This document shows, piece after piece, positions 25,289 to 33,959 of a stretch of 64,000 nucleotides of DNA. Made by a program: the position numbers and the translations under genes. Origin of the DNA: Pusillimonas noertemannii (GTDB taxonomy: Bacteria > Pseudomonadota > Gammaproteobacteria > Burkholderiales > Burkholderiaceae_B). The notes under the pieces were generated by a model, which was not told the origin of the DNA, did no database searches, and saw only the letters and a list, made by a program, of their open reading frames with translations. The stretch's first letter is position 1. Every line of letters starts with the position of its first letter. The stretch covers positions 1,403,834 through 1,467,833 of the forward strand of contig NZ_QEKO01000001.1 of the NCBI RefSeq assembly GCF_003096595.1, in the 5' to 3' direction.

Positions 25289-26371
25289 ATGTTGCATACC
25301 TGTTCCCCGACCTGCCACCACGACCCAAGCGTCAGAAGAGCGCGAGGTCCAGGGCTTACCGTCGACTTTCATTGCCATTTGTTTGATTCGCAAGTAGAGG
25401 AACTCGTCGCCCCTCTTCCGCAGAAGGCGGCCGAGCTAGAAATGCTTGCCCGGACTCAAGGGGAGGCGGCGTGTCGCCATAACAATGAGGTCATGTTCCC
25501 GAGTGCGTTCAGGCGAATGGAGTCGCTTGAAGAGCGGCTCGGCGATATGGACGCAATGGGTGTTGACATACAAGTGCTCAGCCCCTCTCCGACTCAGTAC
25601 TACTACTGGGCGGATGAGCGCCTGGCGGAGGAGCTGTCCGGCATTCTCAATGAGCGTATCGCTCGGGCATGCTCGCTGCATCCGCAACGCCTGAAAGGCA
25701 TTGGGTCGGTTGCGTTACAGCATCCCCGGCTGGCTGTCGAGCAGTTGCATCACGCCGTTGAAAAACTGGGTCTCTGCGGCGTGGAGGTATCGAGCTTGAT
25801 AGCAGGGAAAGACCTCGTGGATTCATCGCTCGAGCCTTTCTGGGCGGCGGCAGAAAAATTGGGCTGCGTGGTTTTTCTTCATCCGCTGGGAACTACGCTT
25901 GGGGAGCGTCTTGCAACGCATTACCTCTCAAATATCGTGGGCCAGCCGCTCGAGACGACTATTGCGTTGACCAAAATGATATTCGAAGGCGTTTTCGAGC
26001 GCTTCCCCCGCCTGCGTATTCTGGCAGCGCACGGGGGCGGATTCCTGGCTTCATACTCAGGCCGCGCTCTACATGGTGCGGCCGCTCGGCCAGATGTCGG
26101 AAGAGGCACCGGTAAAGCAGTGTTCGATTGCCTAAGGCGAAATGTCTGGTTCGACACCGTTGTATACGACCCAAGGATTCTACGGCACTTGATTGAAACT
26201 TTCGGCGCAAATCGTCTGGTCGTGGGTACCGACTATCCGTTTGATATGGGGAGCTACAACGTGCACGAACTGATAGACGCCATACCCAGCATTACAAAAG
26301 ACGAGCGGGCCATGATATTGGGAGAAAACGCTCTGGATCTGCTCGGGATGGCTGTATCCCCGCGACACTAA
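25289..26371 (+). CDS. Amidohydrolase family 2 protein (ACMSD / resorcylate-decarboxylase-like)
   Basis: A 360-aa TIM-barrel metal enzyme. DFHCH (His28, His30) gives the first metal ligands; FLHPLGTTLGER, LAAHGGGFLASY and VGTDYPFDMGS contain the later His and Asp ligands. This pattern belongs to PF04909, whose members include non-oxidative decarboxylases (gamma-resorcylate, aminocarboxymuconate-semialdehyde) and true hydrolases such as lactonases. The N-terminal HTCSPTCHHDP is a Cys/His-rich oddity. From context it acts on an intermediate of the pathway fed by the following esterase and TRAP transporter; reaction unknown. The ATG at 25289 has only a weak ribosome binding site. Confidence 0.85.
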   Translation: MLHTCSPTCHHDPSVRRARGPGLTVDFHCHLFDSQVEELVAPLPQKAAELEMLARTQGEAACRHNNEVMFPSAFRRMESLEERLGDMDAMGVDIQVLSPSPTQYYYWADERLAEELSGILNERIARACSLHPQRLKGIGSVALQHPRLAVEQLHHAVEKLGLCGVEVSSLIAGKDLVDSSLEPFWAAAEKLGCVVFLHPLGTTLGERLATHYLSNIVGQPLETTIALTKMIFEGVFERFPRLRILAAHGGGFLASYSGRALHGAAARPDVGRGTGKAVFDCLRRNVWFDTVVYDPRILRHLIETFGANRLVVGTDYPFDMGSYNVHELIDAIPSITKDERAMILGENALDLLGMAVSPRH

Positions 26372-26429
26372 GAAGCATCGACGGAGCATCGTCGATGCTG
26401 GAACTGGTTTGTTTTAGGAAGGAGACAAA

Positions 26430-28103
26430 ATGATTGAGGCAGACTTGCTTGTTGAAACTCGGCAGGGCATTTTACGCGGGGCGATCGAGGAAGGCACACG
26501 CGTGTTTCACGGGGTTCCTTACGCGCGGCCGCCTGTGGGCGAGCTTCGCTTCCGCGCGCCACGTCCTATGCAGGCTTGGCAAGGTATACGCGATGCCACT
26601 GTTCCGGGGCCCGCCTCTTATCAAGTGAATCTCGATAACGTGCAGCGCGTGTTGCAGATCGCTGAGGAGATGGCCCCTGATTTGCCCGGCATTATGGCGT
26701 GGCCGGGATATGTCAATGAAACTTATCATCACGGCAATATCAGTGAAGATTGCCTTTATCTCGACATATGGCTCCCGGAGCATGCGGGCGATGGCCCCTT
26801 GCCCGTCTATGTTTACTATCATGGCGGTGCAAATGCGGTTAGTTCAGGGCATTTTCCGTTGGAGCGAGGCGCGAATCTGGCTCGCGAAGAGAACATTATT
26901 GTGGTGCGCCCCACATACCGAATGGGCGCGCTTGGCTGGGTTCATTTTGGCTTGATCAGCGACCAGTTGCCCGAAGCTGTGAATGTTTCGGTACAAGACC
27001 AGATAGCGGCGTTGCAGTGGGTGTACGAGAATATTTCCGCTTTTGGCGGTGACCCCCAAAACATTACGATCGGGGGGGAATCCTGCGGTGCCACGGCGGT
27101 TTCACACCTGCTTGTGAACCCGACAGCTCAGCCCTTGATAAAGCGCGCCATTGTCCATTCATTGTCTCCATTCAACCTTTGGTGCACGCAACCAAAACAA
27201 GATGCGGCGCGGGTAGCTCAAGAGTATCTGAACCTCTTGAATATCAGCGATGCAGCGGAGCTAATGACCATCAGTCCCGAAAGGCTCATTGCGGTGCACA
27301 GTGTAATGGCGCGCAGATTTGATCCTGATATCAATTTCGCTTGGAGGCCGGTCGGCGCTGTCGACGATGGCGATATCCTGCCGGGCTTGCCGGTTTCCGT
27401 GCTGGCGAACTCCAAGTACCCACGACAGGACTTCGAGCTGATGATCGGGTTCGCCAAAGACGAATGGCAGTTTTTCAGGGGGCATTCTCACACGGTCAGC
27501 GAGGGCTCCCGATCCGAGGTATTGAATGTTTTGCAGCAGGTTTTCTCGGACGATGCCCAACAGGTGCTGGATGAGTACCAAGCGCTTTATCCAGATCAGG
27601 TAAAACCCGGCCAGTTGCTCAGTGACATTATGTCGTTTGAATTTTTCAAAGGCCCGTCGCTGGAAATCGCGAGCAATTTCGCGCAGCAGGGCTTTCCTGT
27701 CTACGTCTTTCAGTTTTCATACGATCTGCCAGGATACGGAGGCTATTTGCGGGCCGTACATACTGGAGACATGCCTTTTATTTTCAGGAATCTAAGCGAG
27801 AGCGACCTGAAGATGTGGCCGGCATTCGATGGCGCCGATCGGCAGGAACTGCGTCAGGTGACGGCCGAGTTCGGCGCCTTGTATGGGCAGTTCATTCGTA
27901 ATGGAAATCCAGGAAACCAGTGGCCCGCCTTTACCGAGGAAAAACAGACCGTCTTGTGGTTTGGCAAGACCATTGAGGCGAAAGAGCGCCTCTTGACCTC
28001 TGAACAGAGCATCTTCGCGGAGCATGGCTTTGGCCACGTCGATTCGCTTGAGCAGCGGTTGGCGTTGAACCTGGATGCTGCGTTTGACGCTGAACACCGT
28101 TGA
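26430..28103 (+). CDS. Carboxylesterase, type B family
   Basis: A 557-aa alpha/beta hydrolase. Oxyanion loop HGGA (131-134), SEDCLYLDIW (105-114) and nucleophile elbow GGESCG with Ser218 are the type-B signatures; the usual elbow is GESAG, so Cys219 is a variation. The likely catalytic His is in RAVHTGDMPF near 450. It hydrolyses an ester bond and would release the acid that other genes of the island process. No signal peptide is visible, so it is probably cytoplasmic and acts after import. AAGGAGACAAA precedes the start at ideal distance. Confidence 0.9.
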   Translation: MIEADLLVETRQGILRGAIEEGTRVFHGVPYARPPVGELRFRAPRPMQAWQGIRDATVPGPASYQVNLDNVQRVLQIAEEMAPDLPGIMAWPGYVNETYHHGNISEDCLYLDIWLPEHAGDGPLPVYVYYHGGANAVSSGHFPLERGANLAREENIIVVRPTYRMGALGWVHFGLISDQLPEAVNVSVQDQIAALQWVYENISAFGGDPQNITIGGESCGATAVSHLLVNPTAQPLIKRAIVHSLSPFNLWCTQPKQDAARVAQEYLNLLNISDAAELMTISPERLIAVHSVMARRFDPDINFAWRPVGAVDDGDILPGLPVSVLANSKYPRQDFELMIGFAKDEWQFFRGHSHTVSEGSRSEVLNVLQQVFSDDAQQVLDEYQALYPDQVKPGQLLSDIMSFEFFKGPSLEIASNFAQQGFPVYVFQFSYDLPGYGGYLRAVHTGDMPFIFRNLSESDLKMWPAFDGADRQELRQVTAEFGALYGQFIRNGNPGNQWPAFTEEKQTVLWFGKTIEAKERLLTSEQSIFAEHGFGHVDSLEQRLALNLDAAFDAEHR

Positions 28104-28202
28104 GTTCGCTCATGACTTCTGGCTGTTGAGCCAGTCTTGATTTGCCATCGTGGCCTTGCGATTGGCAACCCCATTTAAATAACTAACAAACCGGAGACAA
28201 AT

Positions 28203-29285
28203 ATGATTTCTCGACGCACATTCAACACCGCGGCCTTGCTTTCATTGGCTGGTGCTGCCATGCCAGCTCTAGGACAAAAGAAGACTCCCAAGAAGCTGCG
28301 GGTGACGGTCGCTTCTGGCCACCCTCCTGTATTTCTGTGGGTAAAACTGCTAGACGACTTTTTGATCCCTGAGATTGATCGAAGGTTGGAGGCCGCAGGG
28401 GGAGATTATCAAATCGAATGGACCAAGGCCTGGGGCGGAACTCTTATCAAGCTCGGTGCGGAGTCAAAGGGAATCGCCGATGGGATTGCCGATATCGGTT
28501 ATGTAAGCACGATCTTCGAAGCGCCTAATTTCCCCTTGCAGAACATTTCATACCATTTGCCATTTACAACCAGCGATATTGGCATCATCACCAATATCAT
28601 GGATAAGCTTCAGGAAGATATCCCCGCCGTTGGAGACGCGTGGACGAAGAATGGATTGGTTTATTTGGGTAGCTCGGCTCTTGATTCATACCAGTTGTTC
28701 ACGAATTTTTCGTTCGAGTCGGTAGACGATCTGAAGGGAAAGAAAATCGCCATACCCGGACCCACCGGGAACTGGTTCCATGGAACCGGTTCCGTAGGAG
28801 TACCGGGTACCCTCAATACGTACTACGAAGATATTAAGTCGGGTGTTTCACAGGGCGTACCGATCTTTGCCACAGGAGGATGGGGCGCCAAGGTTTTCGA
28901 AGTTGCACCTCATCTAACCTTGACGAACTTCGGCTCGCAGTATGCGGGTGGAATCGCTTTTGGAAAGCGCCGTTTCGAAAAATTGCCTCCGGAGGTGCAA
29001 GCGATATTCAAAGAGGTTGGCAGCGAGTACAGCCGTCGCTTCACAAAGGCGCAGACTGACGCCACAGCGGAAGTGATACGCAAGATGAAGGAGGCTGGAA
29101 CACAAGTTAAGGAGTTGCCGGAGGCGGAGCGCGTCCGATGGGCAAACCTGTTGCCTTCTACGGGCACGAGTTGGGCTAAAGAGATGGAAGCCAAGGGGCT
29201 GCCCGGAAACAAAGTGCTGGAAGGTTTCATGGCCGAATTGAAGCGTGCTGGAGTCAACGTACCTCGGGATTGGGCTAATACATGA
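28203..29285 (+). CDS. TRAP transporter periplasmic substrate-binding protein
   Basis: A 360-aa precursor. MISRRTFNTAALLSLAGAAMPALG is a signal peptide with an RR pair, which could suggest Tat export though Sec is also possible. The mature part follows the DctP fold: LRVTVASGHPPVFLWVKLLDDFLIPEI, AWGGTLIKLGAESKGIADGIADIGYVST and GKKIAIPGPTGNW. It has diverged from the DctP encoded at 7334-8305 and probably binds a different ligand. CGGAGA precedes the start. Its stop overlaps the dctQ start (ATGA). Confidence 0.92.
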   Translation: MISRRTFNTAALLSLAGAAMPALGQKKTPKKLRVTVASGHPPVFLWVKLLDDFLIPEIDRRLEAAGGDYQIEWTKAWGGTLIKLGAESKGIADGIADIGYVSTIFEAPNFPLQNISYHLPFTTSDIGIITNIMDKLQEDIPAVGDAWTKNGLVYLGSSALDSYQLFTNFSFESVDDLKGKKIAIPGPTGNWFHGTGSVGVPGTLNTYYEDIKSGVSQGVPIFATGGWGAKVFEVAPHLTLTNFGSQYAGGIAFGKRRFEKLPPEVQAIFKEVGSEYSRRFTKAQTDATAEVIRKMKEAGTQVKELPEAERVRWANLLPSTGTSWAKEMEAKGLPGNKVLEGFMAELKRAGVNVPRDWANT

Positions 29286-29869
29286 CTAACGTTGAATATC
29301 CTAATCTCGATCTACGAAGGAGGGCGGTCGTTCCTGACGAGTCTTATGGAATGCCGCTCCCCGGCGGCCTTCACCGCGTCACCCAGGTGCTCAACGCAAT
29401 AGGAACCGTCTGGATTCTTGCGATGATGTTGCTGATTAACGCGGATATTTTGGGCCGGGAACTTTTTGATTCTCCACTACGCGGTACAACCGAGTTCATT
29501 TCGATTTCCATCACCGGGATCGTATTTTTACAACTTGCGGATACCTTTGTCGCCGGCCGCATGGCTCGTGCCGACGTTTTGCTGGGGGGGCTCAAGCGCG
29601 CGGCGCCGCGTGCTGCTGCGCTCTTGAACGCCCTGTTTCATGTCACAGGCGCAGGGCTCTTGGCCATTATTTTGCACGCAAGCTGGCAGCCGCTTCTCAG
29701 ATCGATACAGATCCAGGAGTACATCGGTTCACTGGGGGATTTCACCATGCCCGTTTGGCCGGTGCGCCTCACCATGCTGGTTGGCATGGTAGCCGCATTG
29801 GTCGCGTGTCTGCTTTTAGCATGGCTCGATGTGCGTCGCATGGCGCTGTTGGGAGGTAAAACCTCATGA
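29282..29869 (+). CDS. TRAP transporter small permease (DctQ type)
   Basis: A 195-aa membrane protein with four helices (about 38-58, 75-95, 120-140 and 155-178) after a polar N-terminal extension of about 30 residues. ADILGRELFDSPLRGTTEFISISITGIVFLQLADTF matches the DctQ core. It overlaps its neighbours by four bases on both sides, which couples synthesis of all three transporter parts. Confidence 0.9.
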   Translation: MTNVEYPNLDLRRRAVVPDESYGMPLPGGLHRVTQVLNAIGTVWILAMMLLINADILGRELFDSPLRGTTEFISISITGIVFLQLADTFVAGRMARADVLLGGLKRAAPRAAALLNALFHVTGAGLLAIILHASWQPLLRSIQIQEYIGSLGDFTMPVWPVRLTMLVGMVAALVACLLLAWLDVRRMALLGGKTS

Positions 29870-31203
29870 TGCCGATTGAAATTGCGGGTCTATCATTGAT
29901 TTTGATGCTGGCGCTTATTTGGGCCGGCATGCATGTGGCTATTGTTTTGGGCGTGGTTTCGTTTATCGGTGTCTGGCTTATACGCGACGATGCCGGGATC
30001 GCGGCCGACATGCTGGCGCAAGCCAGCCAGGACGCGATTTCGAGCCATATTTTCGGCGTTGTGCCGCTCTTTGTGTTAACCGGATTTCTGGTGGCCAAGG
30101 CCGACATCGGCAAGGACGCCTTTGCCGTTGCCGACCAGCTATTGCGACGGTTGCGCGGGGGGCTCGGAGTGGCCACGGTCGCTGCGAACGCCGTATTCGC
30201 CGCCATTACCGGCATCTCGATTGCGTCTGCAGCTGTTTTCACCAGAATCGCCACTCCGGAAATGATCCGCTTCGGATACAACAAGCGATTTTCGGTTGGC
30301 GTCGTCGCCGGATCATCGGTGCTGGGCATGCTGTTGCCGCCTAGTCTCCTGATGATTCTTTACGGTTTCTTGGCCAACGTGTCGGTCGGCGATCTTTTTA
30401 CCGCGGGGATCGTTCCAGGCTTGTTCCTGGCGTTGGTCTACTCTGTCGCAATCATTCTCATGGCGACGCTGAATCCGAAATGGGTTTATCAAACTCAAGC
30501 AGGCGGCCTCATCCGCCGCGAAGGGGAAGACCAGCCCACGATGACACTTTGGGTGATGGCGAAAAAACTTTTTCCGAGCGTGTTATTGATCGCTTCAGTG
30601 TTGGGCGGGTTGTACGCCGGTTTTTTCACGGCGACCGAAGCCGGCGCGACGGGAGCGGCCATGGCGCTGATCATAGCTATTGTCCGAAGGAGGCTCACCT
30701 TAAAAACCTTCTGGGCGGTATTGACGGAAACAGGCCATATCACCGTAGCGGTCAGCTTTCTTATCATCTGTGCCAGTATTTATACGCGGATGCTCGCCAT
30801 GTCCGGTATGCCGCAATTTCTCACAGAGTGGCTTACCAGCCAGGGCATGGGCGCCACGGGATTTCTGATGGTCTACATATTGATCGCTATTGCGCTGGGC
30901 ACGATCATAGATGCTTCGTCGATCATTTTGATCATGCTGCCGTTAATGCTACCGGTGGCCGAATCACTCGATATCAACTTGATCTGGCTGGGCATCCTGA
31001 CCATAGTCGCGGTTGAAACCGGTGTGATCACCCCGCCCTTCGGGTTATCGGTGTATGTCATAAAAAGCTCGCTCGAAGATCAATCCATCACCCTTGGAGA
31101 CATTTTCCGCGGCGCTATGCCATTCCTCCTGATGATGCTTTTCGTGCTGGTGGTATTGGTGTTTGTTCCCGAACTCAGTCTAGTGCTATTGAAGCAGCCA
31201 TGA
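29866..31203 (+). CDS. TRAP transporter large permease (DctM type)
   Basis: A 445-aa permease with many membrane helices. GSSVLGMLLPPSLLMILYG, FTATEAGATGAAMALI, IIDASSIILIMLPLMLP and TPPFGLSVYVIKSS are DctM signatures. It couples ion gradients to uptake of the ligand delivered by the preceding periplasmic protein. Two consecutive ATGs (29866, 29869) overlap the dctQ stop; either may be used. Confidence 0.93.
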   Translation: MMPIEIAGLSLILMLALIWAGMHVAIVLGVVSFIGVWLIRDDAGIAADMLAQASQDAISSHIFGVVPLFVLTGFLVAKADIGKDAFAVADQLLRRLRGGLGVATVAANAVFAAITGISIASAAVFTRIATPEMIRFGYNKRFSVGVVAGSSVLGMLLPPSLLMILYGFLANVSVGDLFTAGIVPGLFLALVYSVAIILMATLNPKWVYQTQAGGLIRREGEDQPTMTLWVMAKKLFPSVLLIASVLGGLYAGFFTATEAGATGAAMALIIAIVRRRLTLKTFWAVLTETGHITVAVSFLIICASIYTRMLAMSGMPQFLTEWLTSQGMGATGFLMVYILIAIALGTIIDASSIILIMLPLMLPVAESLDINLIWLGILTIVAVETGVITPPFGLSVYVIKSSLEDQSITLGDIFRGAMPFLLMMLFVLVVLVFVPELSLVLLKQP

Positions 31204-31246
31204 AACATGCATACGTCTCGCACTTGAAACATAAAGGAATCATGCA

Positions 31247-32023
31247 ATGACCCGCCGCTATGTCGATATTTCCGTGCCTTTGGAAACGGATATTGCTTCA
31301 GACCCCCCAGGCCACCTTCCATACATTAAGTATTTCGACCATCACGCTACCGCCGCGGATGTGGTTTCTTTTTTTCCGGGTGCCACGGTTGGGGATCTTC
31401 CGGGCGGAGAAGGCTGGGCGATAGAACGCCTAGACGTTTCGACCCATAACGGCACTCATCTGGACGCGCCTTACCATTTTCATTCCACGATGGATGATGG
31501 GCAACGGGCGATAACCATTGACGAGGTGCCGCTCGAGTGGTGTTTCAGTCCGGGAGTGAAGCTGGATTTCCGCCATCTGCCTGACGGCCATGTGGTTACT
31601 GCCCAAGAGGTCGAAGCTGAACTCGAACGCATTGGATACGAACTTCGCCCGCTGGATATTGTTGTCGTGAACACTGCCGCGGGCGCCAGATACGGGCGTT
31701 CGGACTATGTATCGGCGGGTTGCGGAATGGGACGCGAGGCGACGTTGTACCTGACTGAGCGCGGTGTGCGGGTAACGGGCACGGACGCGTGGAGCTGGGA
31801 CGCTCCCTTTAATTTTACGGCTCAACGCTTCGCCCGGGAAGGCGACGCTTCGGTAATCTGGGAGGGCCACCGTGCGGGCATGGTCCGAGCTTATTGCCAC
31901 CTCGAGAAGCTGGGCAACCTTGAACAATTGCCTCCGTTTGGTTTCACCATCAGTTGTTTCCCATACAAGATTCGAGGCGCATCTGCCGGGTTTACGCGGG
32001 CCGTAGCGATATTTGAAGAGTAG
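31247..32023 (+). CDS. Cyclase family protein (kynurenine-formamidase-like metal hydrolase)
   Basis: A 258-aa protein. STHNGTHLDAPYHFH contains the HxGTHxDAPxH metal motif of PF04199, which includes bacterial arylformamidases, isatin hydrolase and many so-called cyclases. Such enzymes hydrolyse amides, lactams or lactones with Zn or Mn. Next to a BKACE gene it may open a ring or cleave an amide to give a beta-keto acid. The usual C-terminal catalytic residues (GTDAWSWD, EGHRAG) are present. It starts 43 bp after dctM with a usable AAAGGAA. Confidence 0.88.
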   Translation: MTRRYVDISVPLETDIASDPPGHLPYIKYFDHHATAADVVSFFPGATVGDLPGGEGWAIERLDVSTHNGTHLDAPYHFHSTMDDGQRAITIDEVPLEWCFSPGVKLDFRHLPDGHVVTAQEVEAELERIGYELRPLDIVVVNTAAGARYGRSDYVSAGCGMGREATLYLTERGVRVTGTDAWSWDAPFNFTAQRFAREGDASVIWEGHRAGMVRAYCHLEKLGNLEQLPPFGFTISCFPYKIRGASAGFTRAVAIFEE

Positions 32024-32047
32024 TTTTCAATGTTTAAGGAGTAGTCA

Positions 32048-32983
32048 ATGTCCGGCAAGCGGTCACCTGTCATCATTAGCTGTGCAATCACCGGAGCCAT
32101 CCATACCCCCACTCTTTCTGACGCTTTGCCCTATACGCCGGACGATATTGCCGATCAGGCGATCGAGGCGGCCGAAGCGGGTGCGGCGGTATTGCATTTA
32201 CACGCTCGACGTCCTCATGACGGCGGCGTCAGCATAGCCCCCGAGGATTTCGCAAAGTTTCTACCCAGAATTAAAGCTTCTACGAATGCCGTCATCAATC
32301 TGTCGACGGGGGGCAGCTTGCTGAACACGATTGAGGAGCGGATTGCCCCGGCCCTGCGGTTTTCACCCGAAATGTGTTCTATGAATATGGGATCAATGAA
32401 TTTCAGCTTTCACCCGCTGGCAGGGCGTCATGAGAAATGGAAGTTCGATTGGGAGAAGGACTATATCGCGAACTCGGACGGATACATTTTTCGCAATACG
32501 TTTGCAGACATAAGCAAAGCCGCGACCCAGCTTTCTGCCCACGATACCAAGTTCGAACATGAGTGCTACGACGTGGGGCACTTGTATAACTTGCGTTTCT
32601 GTATGGACTCAGGCCTTTTCAAGGCGCCTATTTTCATCCAGTTTGTTTTCGGGATATTGGGCGGGATCGGAGCCGACGTCGATAATTTAATTTTCATGAA
32701 GCGTACGGCTGACCGGCTTTTTGGCGATAGTTATCGCTGGTCGGTCCTCGGGGCGGGCGGGGCTCAGATGCGGCTGGCCGCAACAGGCAGTCAGATGGGC
32801 GGCAATGTGCGAGTAGGGCTCGAGGATTCCTTGTATATATCGCATGGAACCCTGGCGCAATCGAACGCGCAGCAGGTGGCGAAAGTCCGGAGGATCATTG
32901 AGGAGCTGGGTTCGCGCGTTGCGTCGCCTGATGAGGCGCGCGAGATGCTGGGTTTGAAGGGGGTTTCTCGGGTAAGTTTTTGA
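32048..32983 (+). CDS. Beta-keto acid cleavage enzyme (BKACE, 3-keto-5-aminohexanoate cleavage family)
   Basis: A 311-aa TIM-barrel protein of the former DUF849 family. VLHLHARRPHDGG (zinc ligands His50 and His52), SMNMGSMNF and GADVDNLIFMKRTADRLFGDSYRWSVLGAGGAQMRLAATGSQMGGNVRVGLEDSLY are strongly characteristic. These enzymes react a beta-keto acid with acetyl-CoA to give acetoacetate and a new acyl-CoA. It is the last island gene and suggests that the pathway ends in a beta-keto acid. GGAG precedes the start 25 bp after the cyclase-like gene. Confidence 0.92.
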   Translation: MSGKRSPVIISCAITGAIHTPTLSDALPYTPDDIADQAIEAAEAGAAVLHLHARRPHDGGVSIAPEDFAKFLPRIKASTNAVINLSTGGSLLNTIEERIAPALRFSPEMCSMNMGSMNFSFHPLAGRHEKWKFDWEKDYIANSDGYIFRNTFADISKAATQLSAHDTKFEHECYDVGHLYNLRFCMDSGLFKAPIFIQFVFGILGGIGADVDNLIFMKRTADRLFGDSYRWSVLGAGGAQMRLAATGSQMGGNVRVGLEDSLYISHGTLAQSNAQQVAKVRRIIEELGSRVASPDEAREMLGLKGVSRVSF

Positions 32984-33041
32984 GCGGCGCAGGTCCGGCT
33001 CGAAAACCGCGTCGTCGATTCCTGAAGCCTTCGCGGCCTCC

Positions 33042-33959
33042 TTAATATCTTTCTTGGGCTTCGTTTTCCGCCAGGATGCGCAGATACAGTTCGTGGCGCT
33101 CGGGCTGGATGCTGCCTTCTTGCACGGCGGCCAGCACGCCGCATCCCGGTTCGCGCCGGTGGGTGCAGTTGTAGAAGCGGCAGTGCGCCGCACGTTGCGC
33201 GAACTCGGGGAAGCCGCGCTCGATGTCGCCGGGGCTTAGATGAAACAGGCCGAAGTTCTGGAAGCCCGGGGAATCGATAAGCGTTCCGTCGCCGCCGGGC
33301 AGGTGATACAGCCGCGTGCTGGTGGTGGTGTGCCGGCCCGCGTCAAGGGCGATGGAGTGTTCCTGCGTGGCGGCTTGGGCCTGCGGCACCAGGGCGTTGA
33401 GCAGGCTGGATTTGCCCATGCCGCTTTGCCCCAGCAGCAGGCTGCATTTGCCCCGCAGATGCGGCAGCAGCGCCTGCGTGGTTGCCTGGGTGTCCAGGGC
33501 ATTGGTCAGCAATACGGGAATGGGCGGCTGGTATGCCGAAGACAAGGCGTGAACCCGGCCCTGGGCCTTGTCGAGCCCATCGGCAATATCGGCTTTGTTC
33601 AGGATGATCAGCGGGGCGATGTCGGCGCTGTGCGCCGCCACCAGGGCGCGCCCGACCAGGTCGGGTGAGAAGGCGGGCTCGACGGCCACCACCAGAAGCA
33701 GCTGGTCGACGTTGGCGGCAAACTGCTTGGTGCGCATGTCGTCCGAGCGATAAAGCAGATTGCGTCGCGCCTGAATGCTTTCAATGACGCCTTCGGAGTC
33801 GCCCTGGGGCCGGATAAGCACGAGGTCGCCGACGGCGGGGCCGGATTTCTTTCCGCGTGGAAAGCACTGGCGCGTGGCGCCGCCGACCATCTCTACCGTG
33901 TAGTGGCGGCCGTGGGAGGCGATGATGCGCCCCGCAACAAGGGAAGGGTCAGGCGCCAT
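33042..33959 (-). CDS. rsgA: Ribosome small subunit-dependent GTPase RsgA (YjeQ)
   Basis: A 305-aa circularly permuted GTPase: OB-fold N-terminus, then LNKADI (G4) before GQSGMGKSSLLNAL (G1) and DSPGFQ (G3), followed by the zinc finger with CRFYNCTHRREPGC. It checks late 30S maturation. It overlaps the end of the upstream M48 protease gene by 11 bp on the same strand, so the two are co-transcribed. The second island ends just past its stop. Confidence 0.96.
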   Translation of the reverse strand: MAPDPSLVAGRIIASHGRHYTVEMVGGATRQCFPRGKKSGPAVGDLVLIRPQGDSEGVIESIQARRNLLYRSDDMRTKQFAANVDQLLLVVAVEPAFSPDLVGRALVAAHSADIAPLIILNKADIADGLDKAQGRVHALSSAYQPPIPVLLTNALDTQATTQALLPHLRGKCSLLLGQSGMGKSSLLNALVPQAQAATQEHSIALDAGRHTTTSTRLYHLPGGDGTLIDSPGFQNFGLFHLSPGDIERGFPEFAQRAAHCRFYNCTHRREPGCGVLAAVQEGSIQPERHELYLRILAENEAQERY

